Assembly: GCF_040144835.1 (NCBI RefSeq)
Contig: NZ_CP151632.1
Coordinates: forward strand, 248,001-312,000
DNA: 64,000 bases
Source of the DNA: Microbacterium sp. LWS13-1.2
GTDB taxonomy: Bacteria > Actinomycetota > Actinomycetes > Actinomycetales > Microbacteriaceae
Direction of reading: 5' to 3'
In this document: one piece after another, positions 43,588-51,918 of the stretch
How the letters are laid out: each line of letters begins with the position of its first letter
How positions within the stretch are numbered: the stretch's first letter is position 1
The notes under the pieces: model-generated
Databases searched by the model: none
What the model saw: only the letters and a program-made list of their open reading frames with translations
What the model was told of the DNA's origin: nothing
Made by a program: the position numbers and the translations under genes

Positions 43588-44435
43588 TGGAGCCGCTGGG
43601 CTATCGCCATGAGTATCGTCTCCACGACGTATTCCCACCGGAAGAACACCTGGAAGTAGTCGAAACGGAGCACGACGTAGCCGCGCAGGACGAGGCGAGC
43701 GTCGGCTTCTAGATCACGCCGGCGGTCTTGCGCCGAGCTGTGGAACTCGAATCCATCGAGCTGCACCAGAAGCGAGTCGCCAACGCGTCCGTCGATGCGG
43801 TGACCGTCGATCGTCACCTGCTGCTGGACCGGCACGCCGACCTGCTTCATGCCATGGACGAATCGCGTCTCCAGGCCGGAGTCTGAGAGCTCGCTCGCCA
43901 GCCGCGCGAACTCCGATGCAGCGCTGCTTCGCCAAGCGACGCGCTTGAGCGTCGCGGCCATCGCCTTCTTCGCTCGAATGGCGGACTCCCAGACCGCCAG
44001 AGCATCGCGTGGTTCCACGCACCTCGCGACATGGAAGAGGATGTTGACGACCGGCTCCTCCGTCATGGTCCGGCTCACGGGCGCCGGCGCAGACGCCCAA
44101 TGCAATCGAACTCCCTCAGTCGCATTGCGGGATGCAGTGGCCTGAACTGCGACGTGCACCTCCGGGTGGTCCGGAACCCACAGTCCCAGCATCTCCGCAC
44201 CGCTCAGGCATGTCGCTCGCCCACCCACGGAGGCAGCCTTCACGCGCCTCTCATCGGCATCCGGACGTACTAGCCACGAACGGCGCACCCGGTGGAGATC
44301 CCCGCGGGCTACGCCATCGGCGATCTCGCGGGCGGTGTAACCGGCGACGCGCAGCTGCGACGTGTGCGAAACGCCGTGGCGCTGATCGATCCACTCTAGG
44401 AGGGACGGTCCGGTGCCGAGGTCTGCGGTGTTCAC
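43569..44435 (-). CDS. AbiEi-type antitoxin domain / DUF559 (Vsr-like) protein
   Basis: 288 residues from GTG 44435. The N-terminal about 60 residues (SLLEWIDQRHGVSHTSQLRV then AGYTAREIADGVARGDLHRV) match the winged-helix start of AbiEi-family antitoxin proteins. The C-terminal about 90 residues are DUF559, a Vsr/MutH-like nuclease fold: RIDGRVGDSLLVQLDGFEFH, then LVLRGYVVLRFDYFQVFF. The usual acidic E before x-DG is Q here, so nuclease activity is uncertain. No AbiEii toxin gene is adjacent. The start is uncertain because the frame is open to 44786. Palindromic elements bracket the gene. Confidence 0.7.
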   Translation of the reverse strand: MNTADLGTGPSLLEWIDQRHGVSHTSQLRVAGYTAREIADGVARGDLHRVRRSWLVRPDADERRVKAASVGGRATCLSGAEMLGLWVPDHPEVHVAVQATASRNATEGVRLHWASAPAPVSRTMTEEPVVNILFHVARCVEPRDALAVWESAIRAKKAMAATLKRVAWRSSAASEFARLASELSDSGLETRFVHGMKQVGVPVQQQVTIDGHRIDGRVGDSLLVQLDGFEFHSSAQDRRRDLEADARLVLRGYVVLRFDYFQVFFRWEYVVETILMAIAQRLHRREIR

Positions 44436-44577
44436 TGGTCCAGCGTCGATGGCCTCCACCTTCGGGCGCGCACACGTGCACCGATCCGGGGAAAATGCGG
44501 CGCAGCCGCAAGTTGGGGAGGAAGCCGTGCCTGGCGTCCCGGCCTCGAGCCACGGCATCCACAGCCTCCTCGCTGTT

Positions 44578-44654
44578 GCGAGATCAGGTGATCTCACCGG
44601 GGTAGGACGTTTGACGGCGGGTTCTCCTGTGCTGACGAAATCACCTGATTTCGT
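44578..44654. repeat. Composite palindrome, copy 2 (degenerate)
   Basis: Aligns with copy 1 in the same orientation. The left dyad GAGATCAGGTGATCTC (44580-44595) and right dyad GAAATCACCTGATTTC (44637-44652) start 57 nt apart, exactly as in copy 1. The left inner arm GTAGGACGTTT (44602-44612) is kept, while the right inner arm has decayed. It lies 143 nt upstream of the chosen start of the AbiEi/DUF559 gene. Confidence 0.85.
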
Positions 44655-44692
44655 GCCTCGGCGCGGGGTGCGTACCGACGCGCGGTCAGCCA

Positions 44693-44780
44693 CGCCTCGC
44701 GCCTGTCGGATGCCGCTGGCGACGCCTCGCGCTGTCGGATGCCGCTGGCGACGGCCCGCGCCGGACGGATGCCGCTGCCG
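44693..44780. repeat. Three tandem 29-30-nt repeats
   Basis: Units 44693-44722, 44723-44751 and 44752-44780 share the core CGGATGCCGCTG. The first two differ by a single base deletion; the third is more diverged. The region 44436-44870 otherwise holds palindrome copy 2 and the terminator at 44763-44792, and I see no gene in it. Confidence 0.8.
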
Positions 44781-44792
44781 CGGCATCCGTCC
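44763..44792 (-). terminator. 13-bp hairpin downstream of the glutamate-cysteine ligase family gene
   Basis: Arms 44763-44775 and 44780-44792 (GGACGGATGCCGC type) with loop TGCC form a perfect hairpin about 80 nt after the stop of the minus-strand gene. The 5' arm coincides with the third tandem repeat, and both arms carry the enriched GGATGCC/GGCATCC word. Confidence 0.65.
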
Positions 44793-44870
44793 CCTCCCGC
44801 GACGTGCGAGGTGACGTCACAGGGGTGGGCCGCTGGCGCGGAGTGGCCCCTGCGGAGCGACAGCGCCGCG

Positions 44871-46034
44871 TCAGCGGCCGAGGGTGGCCAGGTGCTCGCG
44901 CAGCGTGGGGCCGGAGCGGAACTCGCCGACCAGGTGGCGCACAACCTCGCGGAGGTCGCCTTCGGCCGCGTCGGCGACGGCGAGCTGGCGCGAATAGCTC
45001 GCACCGCCCGTGAGGATAGCCTCGATGCCCGCCAGTTCGCGGGCGCATTTGAGGTCGTCGGCGATGTCGCCGATCTCTGCGAGCGTCTCGCGCAGGTGCT
45101 CGGTGACGAGGCGCTGGGTGCCGAGATGATCGACGATCACGCGTGCGTCGAGTCCGTAGCGCGCGGCGCGCCACTTGTTCTCGCGGATGAACCACGGCTG
45201 GATCGTCTCGAGCGGCAGCCCCTCGTCGAGCCGGCGCGAGAAGTGCTCCACGAGCACCTGCACCAGGGCGGCGACCGCGGCGAGCTCGGGGAGCGTCGAC
45301 ATGCCGTCGCAGGCGCGCACCTCGATGGTTCCCCAGCGCGGCGCCGGACGGATGTCCCACCGCACCTCGGTGGCGTCCTCCATGACTCCGGTGCCGACCA
45401 TGTCGTCGAGGTAGCCCTCGAACTCGCTCCAGTTCTGGAGCGGCCACGGCAGACCCGCGGTGGGCAACTGCTGGAAGACGAGCGCGCGGTTGGAGGCGTA
45501 GCCGGTGCGCTCACCCGCCCAGAACGGGCTCGACGCCGACAGCGCCTGCAGGTGAGGCAGGTAGACGGCGAGGGCGTTGATGATCGGGAACACCTTGTTG
45601 ACGTCCTCCACGCCGACGTGCACGTGGATGCCCCAGATCATCATGTTGCGGCCCCACCACTGGGTGCGCTCGATGAGCTTGTGGTAGCGGGTCTTGTCGG
45701 TGACACTCTGGTCGTACCACTGCGCGAACGGATGGCTGCCCGCGCAGAGCAGGTCGACGCCGTGCGGGTCGGTGTAGGTGCGCACCTCGGCGATCGCGTC
45801 GGCGATGTCGTCGACGGCGGCGGCAACGGTGTCGCCGATGCCGCTGGTCACCTCGACGGTGTTCGTGAGCAGCTCGCCGGTGACGGTGTAGCGCTCGAGG
45901 CTGGAGCGCTCTTCGAGCGCGGAGAGGAGATCGGGGCCGCGGGGGATCAGGTCCCCGGTCGCGGTGTCGGCGAGCATGAGCTCCCACTCCAGGCCCACGG
46001 ATGAGCGGTCGGATGTCGCGAAGGGCACCGTCAT
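44871..46034 (-). CDS. Glutamate--cysteine ligase family (YbdK-type) carboxylate-amine ligase
   Basis: 387 residues, usual length for the GCS2 family (about 370-390). The N-terminal [20 protein letters not shown] carries the acidic metal/ATP ligands, and [20 protein letters not shown] and [20 protein letters not shown] are conserved. Most actinobacteria use mycothiol, so the physiological reaction is uncertain; family members ligate glutamate to cysteine or other amines weakly. ATG 46034 begins the conserved [18 protein letters not shown]. It diverges from the rpsP operon. Confidence 0.87.
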   Translation of the reverse strand: MTVPFATSDRSSVGLEWELMLADTATGDLIPRGPDLLSALEERSSLERYTVTGELLTNTVEVTSGIGDTVAAAVDDIADAIAEVRTYTDPHGVDLLCAGSHPFAQWYDQSVTDKTRYHKLIERTQWWGRNMMIWGIHVHVGVEDVNKVFPIINALAVYLPHLQALSASSPFWAGERTGYASNRALVFQQLPTAGLPWPLQNWSEFEGYLDDMVGTGVMEDATEVRWDIRPAPRWGTIEVRACDGMSTLPELAAVAALVQVLVEHFSRRLDEGLPLETIQPWFIRENKWRAARYGLDARVIVDHLGTQRLVTEHLRETLAEIGDIADDLKCARELAGIEAILTGGASYSRQLAVADAAEGDLREVVRHLVGEFRSGPTLREHLATLGR

Positions 46035-46100
46035 GGGCACAGTCTGGCACGCACGGGTCTGGACTCCGGTGGTTCGCGGCATGGTGCGTCATCTGGCAGA

Positions 46101-46133
46101 ATAGAGGGCTGGACCACACGCTCGACCCTCTAT
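46101..46133 (+). promoter_or_regulatory. Hairpin in the rpsP leader region
   Basis: ATAGAGGG (46101-46108) and CCCTCTAT (46126-46133) are perfect inverted repeats around 17 nt, about 95 nt before the rpsP start. It may be a leader hairpin or an operator; nothing decides. Confidence 0.4.
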
Positions 46134-46226
46134 CCAGCGTCGTGCTCCTCCTCTGAGCTCCCGCCGGGTGTGCACCCCACGCTCCAGGCGACAGGTTCGT
46201 TCGCTTTCCACACATTCAGGAGAATC

Positions 46227-46649
46227 GTGGCTGTCAAGATCCGTCTCAAGCGCCTCGGCAAGATCCGTGCGCCCTACTACCGCATCGTCGTGGCCGACTC
46301 GCGCACCAAGCGCGACGGCCGTGTCATCGAAGAGATCGGCAAGTACCACCCCACCGAGGAGCCCTCGTTCATCGAGGTCGACTCCGAGCGTGCCCAGTAC
46401 TGGCTGAGCGTCGGCGCACAGCCGACCGAGCAGGTGCGCGCACTCCTCAAGCTGACCGGCGACTGGGGTCAGTTCAAGGGCGACAAGAACGCGGTCTCGA
46501 CCGTGAAGACCCGCGACGAGAAGCCCGCGTTCGAGATCGACTCCTCGAAGAAGTCGGTCGTGAAGCCGAAGGCCGAGAAGAAGGCCGAGGCCGCCGAGGC
46601 TCCCGCCGCCGAGGCGACCGACGAGGCCGCCGCCGAGTCCGCAGAGTAA
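46227..46649 (+). CDS. rpsP: 30S ribosomal protein S16
   Basis: bS16, 140 residues; the conserved part is about 85 residues ([20 protein letters not shown] onward) and an Ala/Glu/Lys-rich tail of about 45 residues is an actinobacterial extension. The start is GTG 46227, with AGGAG 7 nt upstream, although the frame is open earlier. It is first in rpsP-khpA-rimM. Confidence 0.95.
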   Translation: MAVKIRLKRLGKIRAPYYRIVVADSRTKRDGRVIEEIGKYHPTEEPSFIEVDSERAQYWLSVGAQPTEQVRALLKLTGDWGQFKGDKNAVSTVKTRDEKPAFEIDSSKKSVVKPKAEKKAEAAEAPAAEATDEAAAESAE

Positions 46650-46653
46650 TCCG

Positions 46654-46884
46654 TTGCTCGCCGCCGCGCTCGAACACGTCGTCAAGGGGATCGTCGATCA
46701 CCCGGACGACGTCCGCATCGACTCGTCCACGTCGCCCCGCGGCGACGTGCTCGAAGTGCACGTCCACCCCGATGACCGGGGTCGCGTGATCGGGCGCGGC
46801 GGCCGCACGGCCAAAGCCCTACGCACCCTCATCAGTGCCCTCGCCGACGGACGCCGCGTGCGCGTCGACGTCGCGGACGACTGA
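46654..46884 (+). CDS. khpA: KH-domain RNA-binding protein
   Basis: 76-residue single KH domain. The RNA-binding GxxG loop is VIGRGGRTAKALR. Found between rpsP and rimM in most Gram-positive bacteria, where KhpA works with KhpB on small RNAs and cell-envelope regulation. TTG start at 46654, 4 nt after the rpsP stop. rimM follows with 1 nt between. Confidence 0.92.
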   Translation: MLAAALEHVVKGIVDHPDDVRIDSSTSPRGDVLEVHVHPDDRGRVIGRGGRTAKALRTLISALADGRRVRVDVADD

Positions 46885-46885
46885 G

Positions 46886-47584
46886 GTGTCAGGCGAGAAC
46901 ACTGCGGGATCGGGCGCAGACGCCCGCAAGCCCGTGAATGCCGTTCCCCCCGCTGGCAAGACGCAGCTCCGTGTCGGTCGCCTCGTCAAGGCGCACGGAC
47001 TCAAGGGCGCCATCAAGCTCGAGCTGTACACGGACGACCCCGACGGTCGCTTCGTCCCCGGCGCGACGTTCACCCTGCAAGTTCCCGAGTCGTCGCCGTG
47101 GCACGGCAAGCCGCTCACGGTGCGCGAGTTCCGCTGGATGAACAGCCACCCGGTCGCCTTCTTCGAAGACGTCGACGACCGCGACGCCGCAGAGGCGCTC
47201 ATCCGCGCCATCCTGTGGGTCGATGAGGACATCCAGGCCTCGCCGACCGAGGAGGACGCCTGGTTCGATCACCAGCTCGTCGGCCTCGAGGTCGTCCGCG
47301 ACGGCCAGGTCGTCGGCAAGGTCGCCCGGGTGGACCATTTCCCCGCACAGGACCTGCTCATCGTGAAGGTGCGCGACGACGAGGTGCTGGTGCCGTTCGT
47401 CAAGGCGATCGTGCCGGAGGTCGACATCGCGGCCGGGCGCGTCATCGTGACCCCGCCGGCAGGGCTCTTCGAGGAGCTCCCCGAGGACGACAACGGCGAC
47501 GACGCTGCGGCGGAGACGTCCGCCGACGACGCTGACGACGCTCCGGCGGGCCCGTCCGCCGACGACGCCGACACCGCTCGCTGA
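46886..47584 (+). CDS. rimM: Ribosome maturation factor RimM
   Basis: Binds S19 and helps 30S head maturation; 232 residues. The N-terminal domain starts LRVGRLVKAHGLKGAIKLEL, and the PRC-barrel part includes DHQLVGLEVVRDGQVVGKVA. The C-terminal about 40 residues are an acidic Asp/Ala tail with ADDAD repeats, beyond the family core. GTG 46886 is chosen since it directly follows khpA; a second GTG 16 codons later is possible. trmD, normally next, lies 6 kb away beyond the nitrate genes. Confidence 0.92.
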   Translation: MSGENTAGSGADARKPVNAVPPAGKTQLRVGRLVKAHGLKGAIKLELYTDDPDGRFVPGATFTLQVPESSPWHGKPLTVREFRWMNSHPVAFFEDVDDRDAAEALIRAILWVDEDIQASPTEEDAWFDHQLVGLEVVRDGQVVGKVARVDHFPAQDLLIVKVRDDEVLVPFVKAIVPEVDIAAGRVIVTPPAGLFEELPEDDNGDDAAAETSADDADDAPAGPSADDADTAR

Positions 47585-47613
47585 CACCGTCTCACGCGGC
47601 GCCACCGGCAGCC

Positions 47614-47652
47614 GTGCGGCAGATGTGATCTGCGGGTAACACGGCGGGAAAC
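47614..47652 (-). promoter_or_regulatory. GlnR/NnaR-like half-sites upstream of nitrate reductase
   Basis: On the minus strand: GTTTC (47648-47652), n7, GTTAC (47636-47640), n6, ATCAC (47625-47629), n6, CGCAC (47614-47618). The GTTAC-n6-ATCAC part equals that in the narK site, and the GTTTC-GTTAC gap is 11 nt shorter than in the narK and nirB sites, one helical turn. It lies 33 nt before the ATG and has the same orientation relative to its gene as the other two. Confidence 0.55.
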
Positions 47653-47685
47653 GCCCCGGAACCTCCATCCCGGATCATCGAAGGC

Positions 47686-50600
47686 ATGGGCGAAGTACGC
47701 ACCGTGTGCTCCTACTGCGGCGTCGGCTGCGGTATCTCGGTGACGACCTCCCACGTCGGGGCGGGGCATCCGCTCACCATCGCGAAGGTCGCGGGCGACC
47801 GTGCCCACCCCACCAACGCCGGGCGGCTCTGCACCAAGGGCGCGACCCATGCGGAGCTCATGCAGGCTCCAGGGCGCATGACCTCCGCACACGTGCGCCC
47901 CGCGAGAGGGGAGCCAGCGGAACCTGTCGCACTCGCTGATGCCGTGACGGATGCCGCGACGCGCCTGCGCGCGATCCTCGACGAGCACGGGCCCGATGCC
48001 ATCGCGATGTACGTGTCGGGGCAGATGAGCATGGAGGCGCAGTACCTCTCGAACAAGCTCGTGAAGGGCTACCTGCGCGGCATCCACATCGAGTCGAACT
48101 CCCGCCTGTGCATGGCGTCCGCCGGCACCGGCTACAAGCAGTCGCTCGGTGCCGACGGCCCGCCCGGCTCGTACGAGGACTTCGACCGCGCCGACCTGTT
48201 CTTCGTGATCGGGTCGAACACGGCGGACTGCCACCCGATCCTGTTCCTGAGGATGGCCGACCGGCTCAAGCAGGGCGCCAGGCTCATCGTCGTCGACCCC
48301 CGCCGGACCACGACGGCCGACCGCGCCGATCTCTTCCTGCAGATCGCCCCCGGGACCGACCTCGCCCTCCTCAACGGCCTGCTGCATCTGCTCGTGGAGG
48401 CCGGCGACATCGACGAGGAGTTCATCGCCGCCCACACCGAGGGCTGGGAGCACATGGCGGAGGTGCTCGCCGAGTACCCGCCTGCGCGCGTGGCGGAGCT
48501 GACCGGACTCGCCGAGGACGACATCCGCACGGCCGCCCGCTGGATCGGGGAGGCCGACGAGTGGATGACGCTGTGGACGATGGGCCTGAACCAGTCCACC
48601 CACGGCACGTGGTCGACCAACGCCATCTGCAACCTCCACCTCGCGACGGGCGCCATCTGCCGGCCGGGGAGCGGGCCGTTCTCGCTGACGGGCCAGCCGA
48701 ACGCGATGGGCGGGCGCGAGATGGGCTACATGGGTCCCGGCCTTCCGGGGCAGCGTGCCGTGTTCAGCGGCCCCGACCGTGCCTTCGTCGAAGAGGTCTG
48801 GGGGCTCGAGCCCGGGTCGATCCGCGCCGAGTCCGGCGCCGGCACCATCGACATGTTCCGCCGCGCCGCCGAGGGCGAGATCAAAGCGGTGTGGATCATC
48901 TGCAGCAACCCGGTCGCGTCGGTCGCGAACCGCAAGACGGTGATCGAGGCGCTGGAGAACGCCGAGCTGGTCATCGCCCAGGACGTCTACACCGAGACCG
49001 CCACCACCGCGTACGCCGACATCCTGCTCCCCGCCACGCTGTGGGTGGAGGCCGACGGCGTCACGGTCAACAGCGATCGAACGCTCACGCTCGTGCGCGA
49101 CGTGCTGCCCGCCCCGGGCGAGGCCCAGCCGGACTGGCTGACCATCTGCCACGTGGCGCGCGCGATGGGGTTCCCGGGCTTCGACTTCGCCTCGAGCGAC
49201 GAGGTGTTCGACGAGATCCGCCGCTTCTGGAACCCGCAGACCGGATGGGACCTGCGCGGCGTCACGTACGAGCGGCTGCGCGAGACACCGGTGCAGTGGC
49301 CCGCGCCCCCTGACGACGCCGCGACGCGGCATCCGATCCGCTACCTCAACGACGGGGTGAGCCAGTCGCTGCACGTCGAGGACGACGGCACGGTGCCGCG
49401 TCTCGCCTTCGCGACCCCTTCGCGCCGCGCCCAGTTCCTGGCGCGCCCGCACCTGCCGCCCGCAGAGCTGCCGGACGACGACTACCCGTGGGTGCTCAAC
49501 ACCGGCCGGCTGCCGCACCACTGGCACACTCTGACGAAGACGGGCCGCGTCGCCAAGCTGGCGAAAATGCATCCCGGCCCGTTCGTCGAAGTGCACCCCG
49601 TCGACGCCGAGCGGCACGCGATAGCGGAGGGCGACGTCGTCGAGGTCGCATCGCGCCGCGGCCGCTTCGTCGTGCCCGCGGTGCTCACCGACCGGGTGCA
49701 GCCCGGCGGCCTATTCGCGCCGTTCCACTGGAACGACGAGCACGGCGAGTACGTGACGGTGAACGCGGTGACCAACGACGCGGTGGACCCGCTGTCGGCG
49801 CAGCCCGAGTTCAAGTTCGCCGCCGTGACGCTGCGGCGCGTGGGGCCGCCGCCAGGCGGCGCGGCGGCCGGTTCCGCCGACGAGGCGCTGGCAGCCGCGG
49901 GCATCGACCTCGCGCCGCCGGCGCTCAACGACCTCGAAGGCGCCTACCTCGCGGGCTTCCTGTCGACGGTGCGCTCGGCGGTGCTCGCGTCCGGAGAGGT
50001 TCCCGTGCTGCCCGTCGAGGCGCCGCTCGGCCCGCGAGCGCGAGCGTGGTTCGATGGTGTGCTCGCCGGCGCCTTCTCGCGCACCACCGCCGGGGGTGGG
50101 ATGCCGGCGGCCGCGGCACAGGACGAGGTCGTGGTGCTGTGGGGCTCGCAGACCGGCAACGCCGAGGAGTTCGCGACCGCGGCGACCGCGGCGCTCGGCG
50201 CCCGCGGCATCCCGGCGCGTGCCCGGAGCATGGCGGAGCTGCGCGCGTCGGATCTGACCGCCGTGCGCCGGCTGCTCGTCGTCACGTCGACGTTCGGCGA
50301 CGGCGGGCCGCCCGACAACGCGGCGGCGCTGTGGCACGAGCTGAACGCCGATGGCGCCCCCGAGCTCTCCGGGCTGCGCTACGCCGTGCTCGCGCTCGGC
50401 GACTCGAACTACGACGACTTCTGCGGTCACGGCCGCCGACTCGATGCGAGACTCGGCGAGCTCGGAGCGACGGCTCTCCTCGAGCGCGTCGACCTCGAAC
50501 CGGATGCCGACGAGCCGCGCGCGGTGTGGCTGGCGCAGATCCTCGAGACCCTCGCGGCGGAGGGTCCGGACGCCACGAGCGGGGGCGGGGGAGCACTGGG

Positions 50601-51741
50601 GCTCCAGGCGCCGCCCGCCCGCCGGTTCTTCAGCCGTTCGAACCCGGTGGGTGCGACGCTGGTGCGCAACGACCTGCTCAGCGGCCCGGGTTCGCAGAAA
50701 GAGGTGCGGCGCATCGCGTTCGACCTCTCCGACACGGGCGCGCGGTACGAGGCCGGCGACTCGCTCGGCGTGGTCTGCGCCAACTCGCCCGGTGTCGTCG
50801 CGGAGTGGCTCGGGGCCACCGGCATCGCGCCACACACGATCGTGGAGCTCGACGGCCAGGAGCGCACGTTCGTGGACGCCCTGCGCACGCGGCTCGACAT
50901 CACCAAGACACCTCTCGACCTGGTCCGGTTCGTCGCGGAGCGCAGCGGCGACGGCACCCTGTCGGCGCTGCTCCGGCGCGAGAACAAGGGCCGCCTCGAG
51001 CAGTTCCTGTGGAGTCAGCAGGCGGTCGATCTCGTGCGCGACTTCCCGGTGACGGCCACCGCCGCCGACTGGGTCGGCGTGCTCAAGCGGCTGCAGCCGC
51101 GGCAGTACTCGATCTCGTCGAGTCCGAAGGACGACCCCGACACCGTCGAGCTGACGGTGTCGGTCGTGCGCTTCGAGACGGAGTCGGGCCGCGCGCGCGG
51201 CGGTGTGTGCTCGACGTTCCTCGCCGACGGCGATGCCGCCTCGGCTCCCGTCTACCTGCAGCGATCGCCCGCCTTCCGGCCGCCCGCGGCCGGCGACACG
51301 CCGATGATCATGATCGGCCCGGGGACCGGCGTCGCGCCGTTCCGCGCGTTCCTGCACGATCGCCGAGCAGACGGGCATACCGGCCGCAACTGGCTCTTCT
51401 TCGGGGAGCAGCACGCCGCGACCGACTTCTACTATCGCGAGGAGCTCGAGGGGATGCGCGAGGACGGCTTCCTCACGCGCCTCGACCTCGCCTTCTCACG
51501 TGACCAGCGGCAGAAGATCTACGTCCAGGACCGCATGGTCGAGCACGGCGCGCGACTGTGGCACTGGCTCGAGGAGGGCGCTCACGTCTACGTGTGCGGC
51601 GACGCGACGCGCATGGCAAAGGACGTCGACGCGACCCTCGTCGCCATCGCGCAGCAGCACGGCAACCTCTCGGAGGAGGCTGCGGCGGAGTACACGCGCA
51701 CACTCGCCGCCGAGGAGCGCTACGTCCGCGACGTGTACTGA
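47686..51741 (+). CDS. Assimilatory nitrate reductase fused to NADPH flavoprotein reductase
   Basis: 1351 residues in one frame. The N-terminal part (about 1-720) is a molybdopterin oxidoreductase with the [4Fe-4S] cysteines C8, C11, C15 and C49 ([12 protein letters not shown] and LCTKG). It includes the molybdopterin dinucleotide-binding C-terminal region ([20 protein letters not shown]). A linker of about 90 residues leads to a flavodoxin-like FMN domain (about 813-955, [20 protein letters not shown]). An FAD/NADPH domain follows with [19 protein letters not shown] and [14 protein letters not shown] and a C-terminal aromatic (YVRDVY). It reduces nitrate to nitrite with electrons from NADPH without a separate reductase. 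It stands between rimM and narK. Confidence 0.93.
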   Translation: MGEVRTVCSYCGVGCGISVTTSHVGAGHPLTIAKVAGDRAHPTNAGRLCTKGATHAELMQAPGRMTSAHVRPARGEPAEPVALADAVTDAATRLRAILDEHGPDAIAMYVSGQMSMEAQYLSNKLVKGYLRGIHIESNSRLCMASAGTGYKQSLGADGPPGSYEDFDRADLFFVIGSNTADCHPILFLRMADRLKQGARLIVVDPRRTTTADRADLFLQIAPGTDLALLNGLLHLLVEAGDIDEEFIAAHTEGWEHMAEVLAEYPPARVAELTGLAEDDIRTAARWIGEADEWMTLWTMGLNQSTHGTWSTNAICNLHLATGAICRPGSGPFSLTGQPNAMGGREMGYMGPGLPGQRAVFSGPDRAFVEEVWGLEPGSIRAESGAGTIDMFRRAAEGEIKAVWIICSNPVASVANRKTVIEALENAELVIAQDVYTETATTAYADILLPATLWVEADGVTVNSDRTLTLVRDVLPAPGEAQPDWLTICHVARAMGFPGFDFASSDEVFDEIRRFWNPQTGWDLRGVTYERLRETPVQWPAPPDDAATRHPIRYLNDGVSQSLHVEDDGTVPRLAFATPSRRAQFLARPHLPPAELPDDDYPWVLNTGRLPHHWHTLTKTGRVAKLAKMHPGPFVEVHPVDAERHAIAEGDVVEVASRRGRFVVPAVLTDRVQPGGLFAPFHWNDEHGEYVTVNAVTNDAVDPLSAQPEFKFAAVTLRRVGPPPGGAAAGSADEALAAAGIDLAPPALNDLEGAYLAGFLSTVRSAVLASGEVPVLPVEAPLGPRARAWFDGVLAGAFSRTTAGGGMPAAAAQDEVVVLWGSQTGNAEEFATAATAALGARGIPARARSMAELRASDLTAVRRLLVVTSTFGDGGPPDNAAALWHELNADGAPELSGLRYAVLALGDSNYDDFCGHGRRLDARLGELGATALLERVDLEPDADEPRAVWLAQILETLAAEGPDATSGGGGALGLQAPPARRFFSRSNPVGATLVRNDLLSGPGSQKEVRRIAFDLSDTGARYEAGDSLGVVCANSPGVVAEWLGATGIAPHTIVELDGQERTFVDALRTRLDITKTPLDLVRFVAERSGDGTLSALLRRENKGRLEQFLWSQQAVDLVRDFPVTATAADWVGVLKRLQPRQYSISSSPKDDPDTVELTVSVVRFETESGRARGGVCSTFLADGDAASAPVYLQRSPAFRPPAAGDTPMIMIGPGTGVAPFRAFLHDRRADGHTGRNWLFFGEQHAATDFYYREELEGMREDGFLTRLDLAFSRDQRQKIYVQDRMVEHGARLWHWLEEGAHVYVCGDATRMAKDVDATLVAIAQQHGNLSEEAAAEYTRTLAAEERYVRDVY

Positions 51742-51758
51742 CCGTTCACCGACCGCGG

Positions 51759-51824
51759 GGAATCGCGAAAGGGTGGAGTTCTGCGCGCGCTGTGACGTGC
51801 GGAGATCCACCCTTTTGCGATTCC
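51759..51824. repeat. 66-nt palindromic element between convergent genes
   Basis: 19-nt arms 51759-51777 and 51806-51824 are reverse complements with a single G-T mismatch; the arms contain ATCGCGAAAGGGTGGA. The 28-nt centre is partly complementary. It begins 18 nt after the nitrate reductase stop. It is unrelated in sequence to the copies at 43501 and 44578 apart from TCGCGAAA, but similar in scale and location type. Confidence 0.75.
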
Positions 51825-51870
51825 GGACCGGCGGAGAACTCCCGCTCGCGGATCCCGCGAGGACGCATGA

Positions 51871-51904
51871 AGAACGGGATGCCTCGGATGAGGCATCCCG
51901 TTCT
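51871..51904. terminator. 15-bp perfect hairpin between nitrate reductase and narK
   Basis: Arms 51871-51885 and 51890-51904 are perfect reverse complements with a 4-nt loop; they contain GGATGCC/GGCATCC and end in TTCT. It lies 15 nt from the narK stop and probably terminates both convergent genes. Confidence 0.8.
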
Positions 51905-51918
51905 GTCAGGACTCTGAG

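Noticed and set aside
43501..44654. Palindromes around the DUF559 gene as insertion-sequence terminal repeats
   Set aside because: They are in direct orientation, internally symmetric and strongly unequal in preservation; I see no transposase and no target-site duplication.
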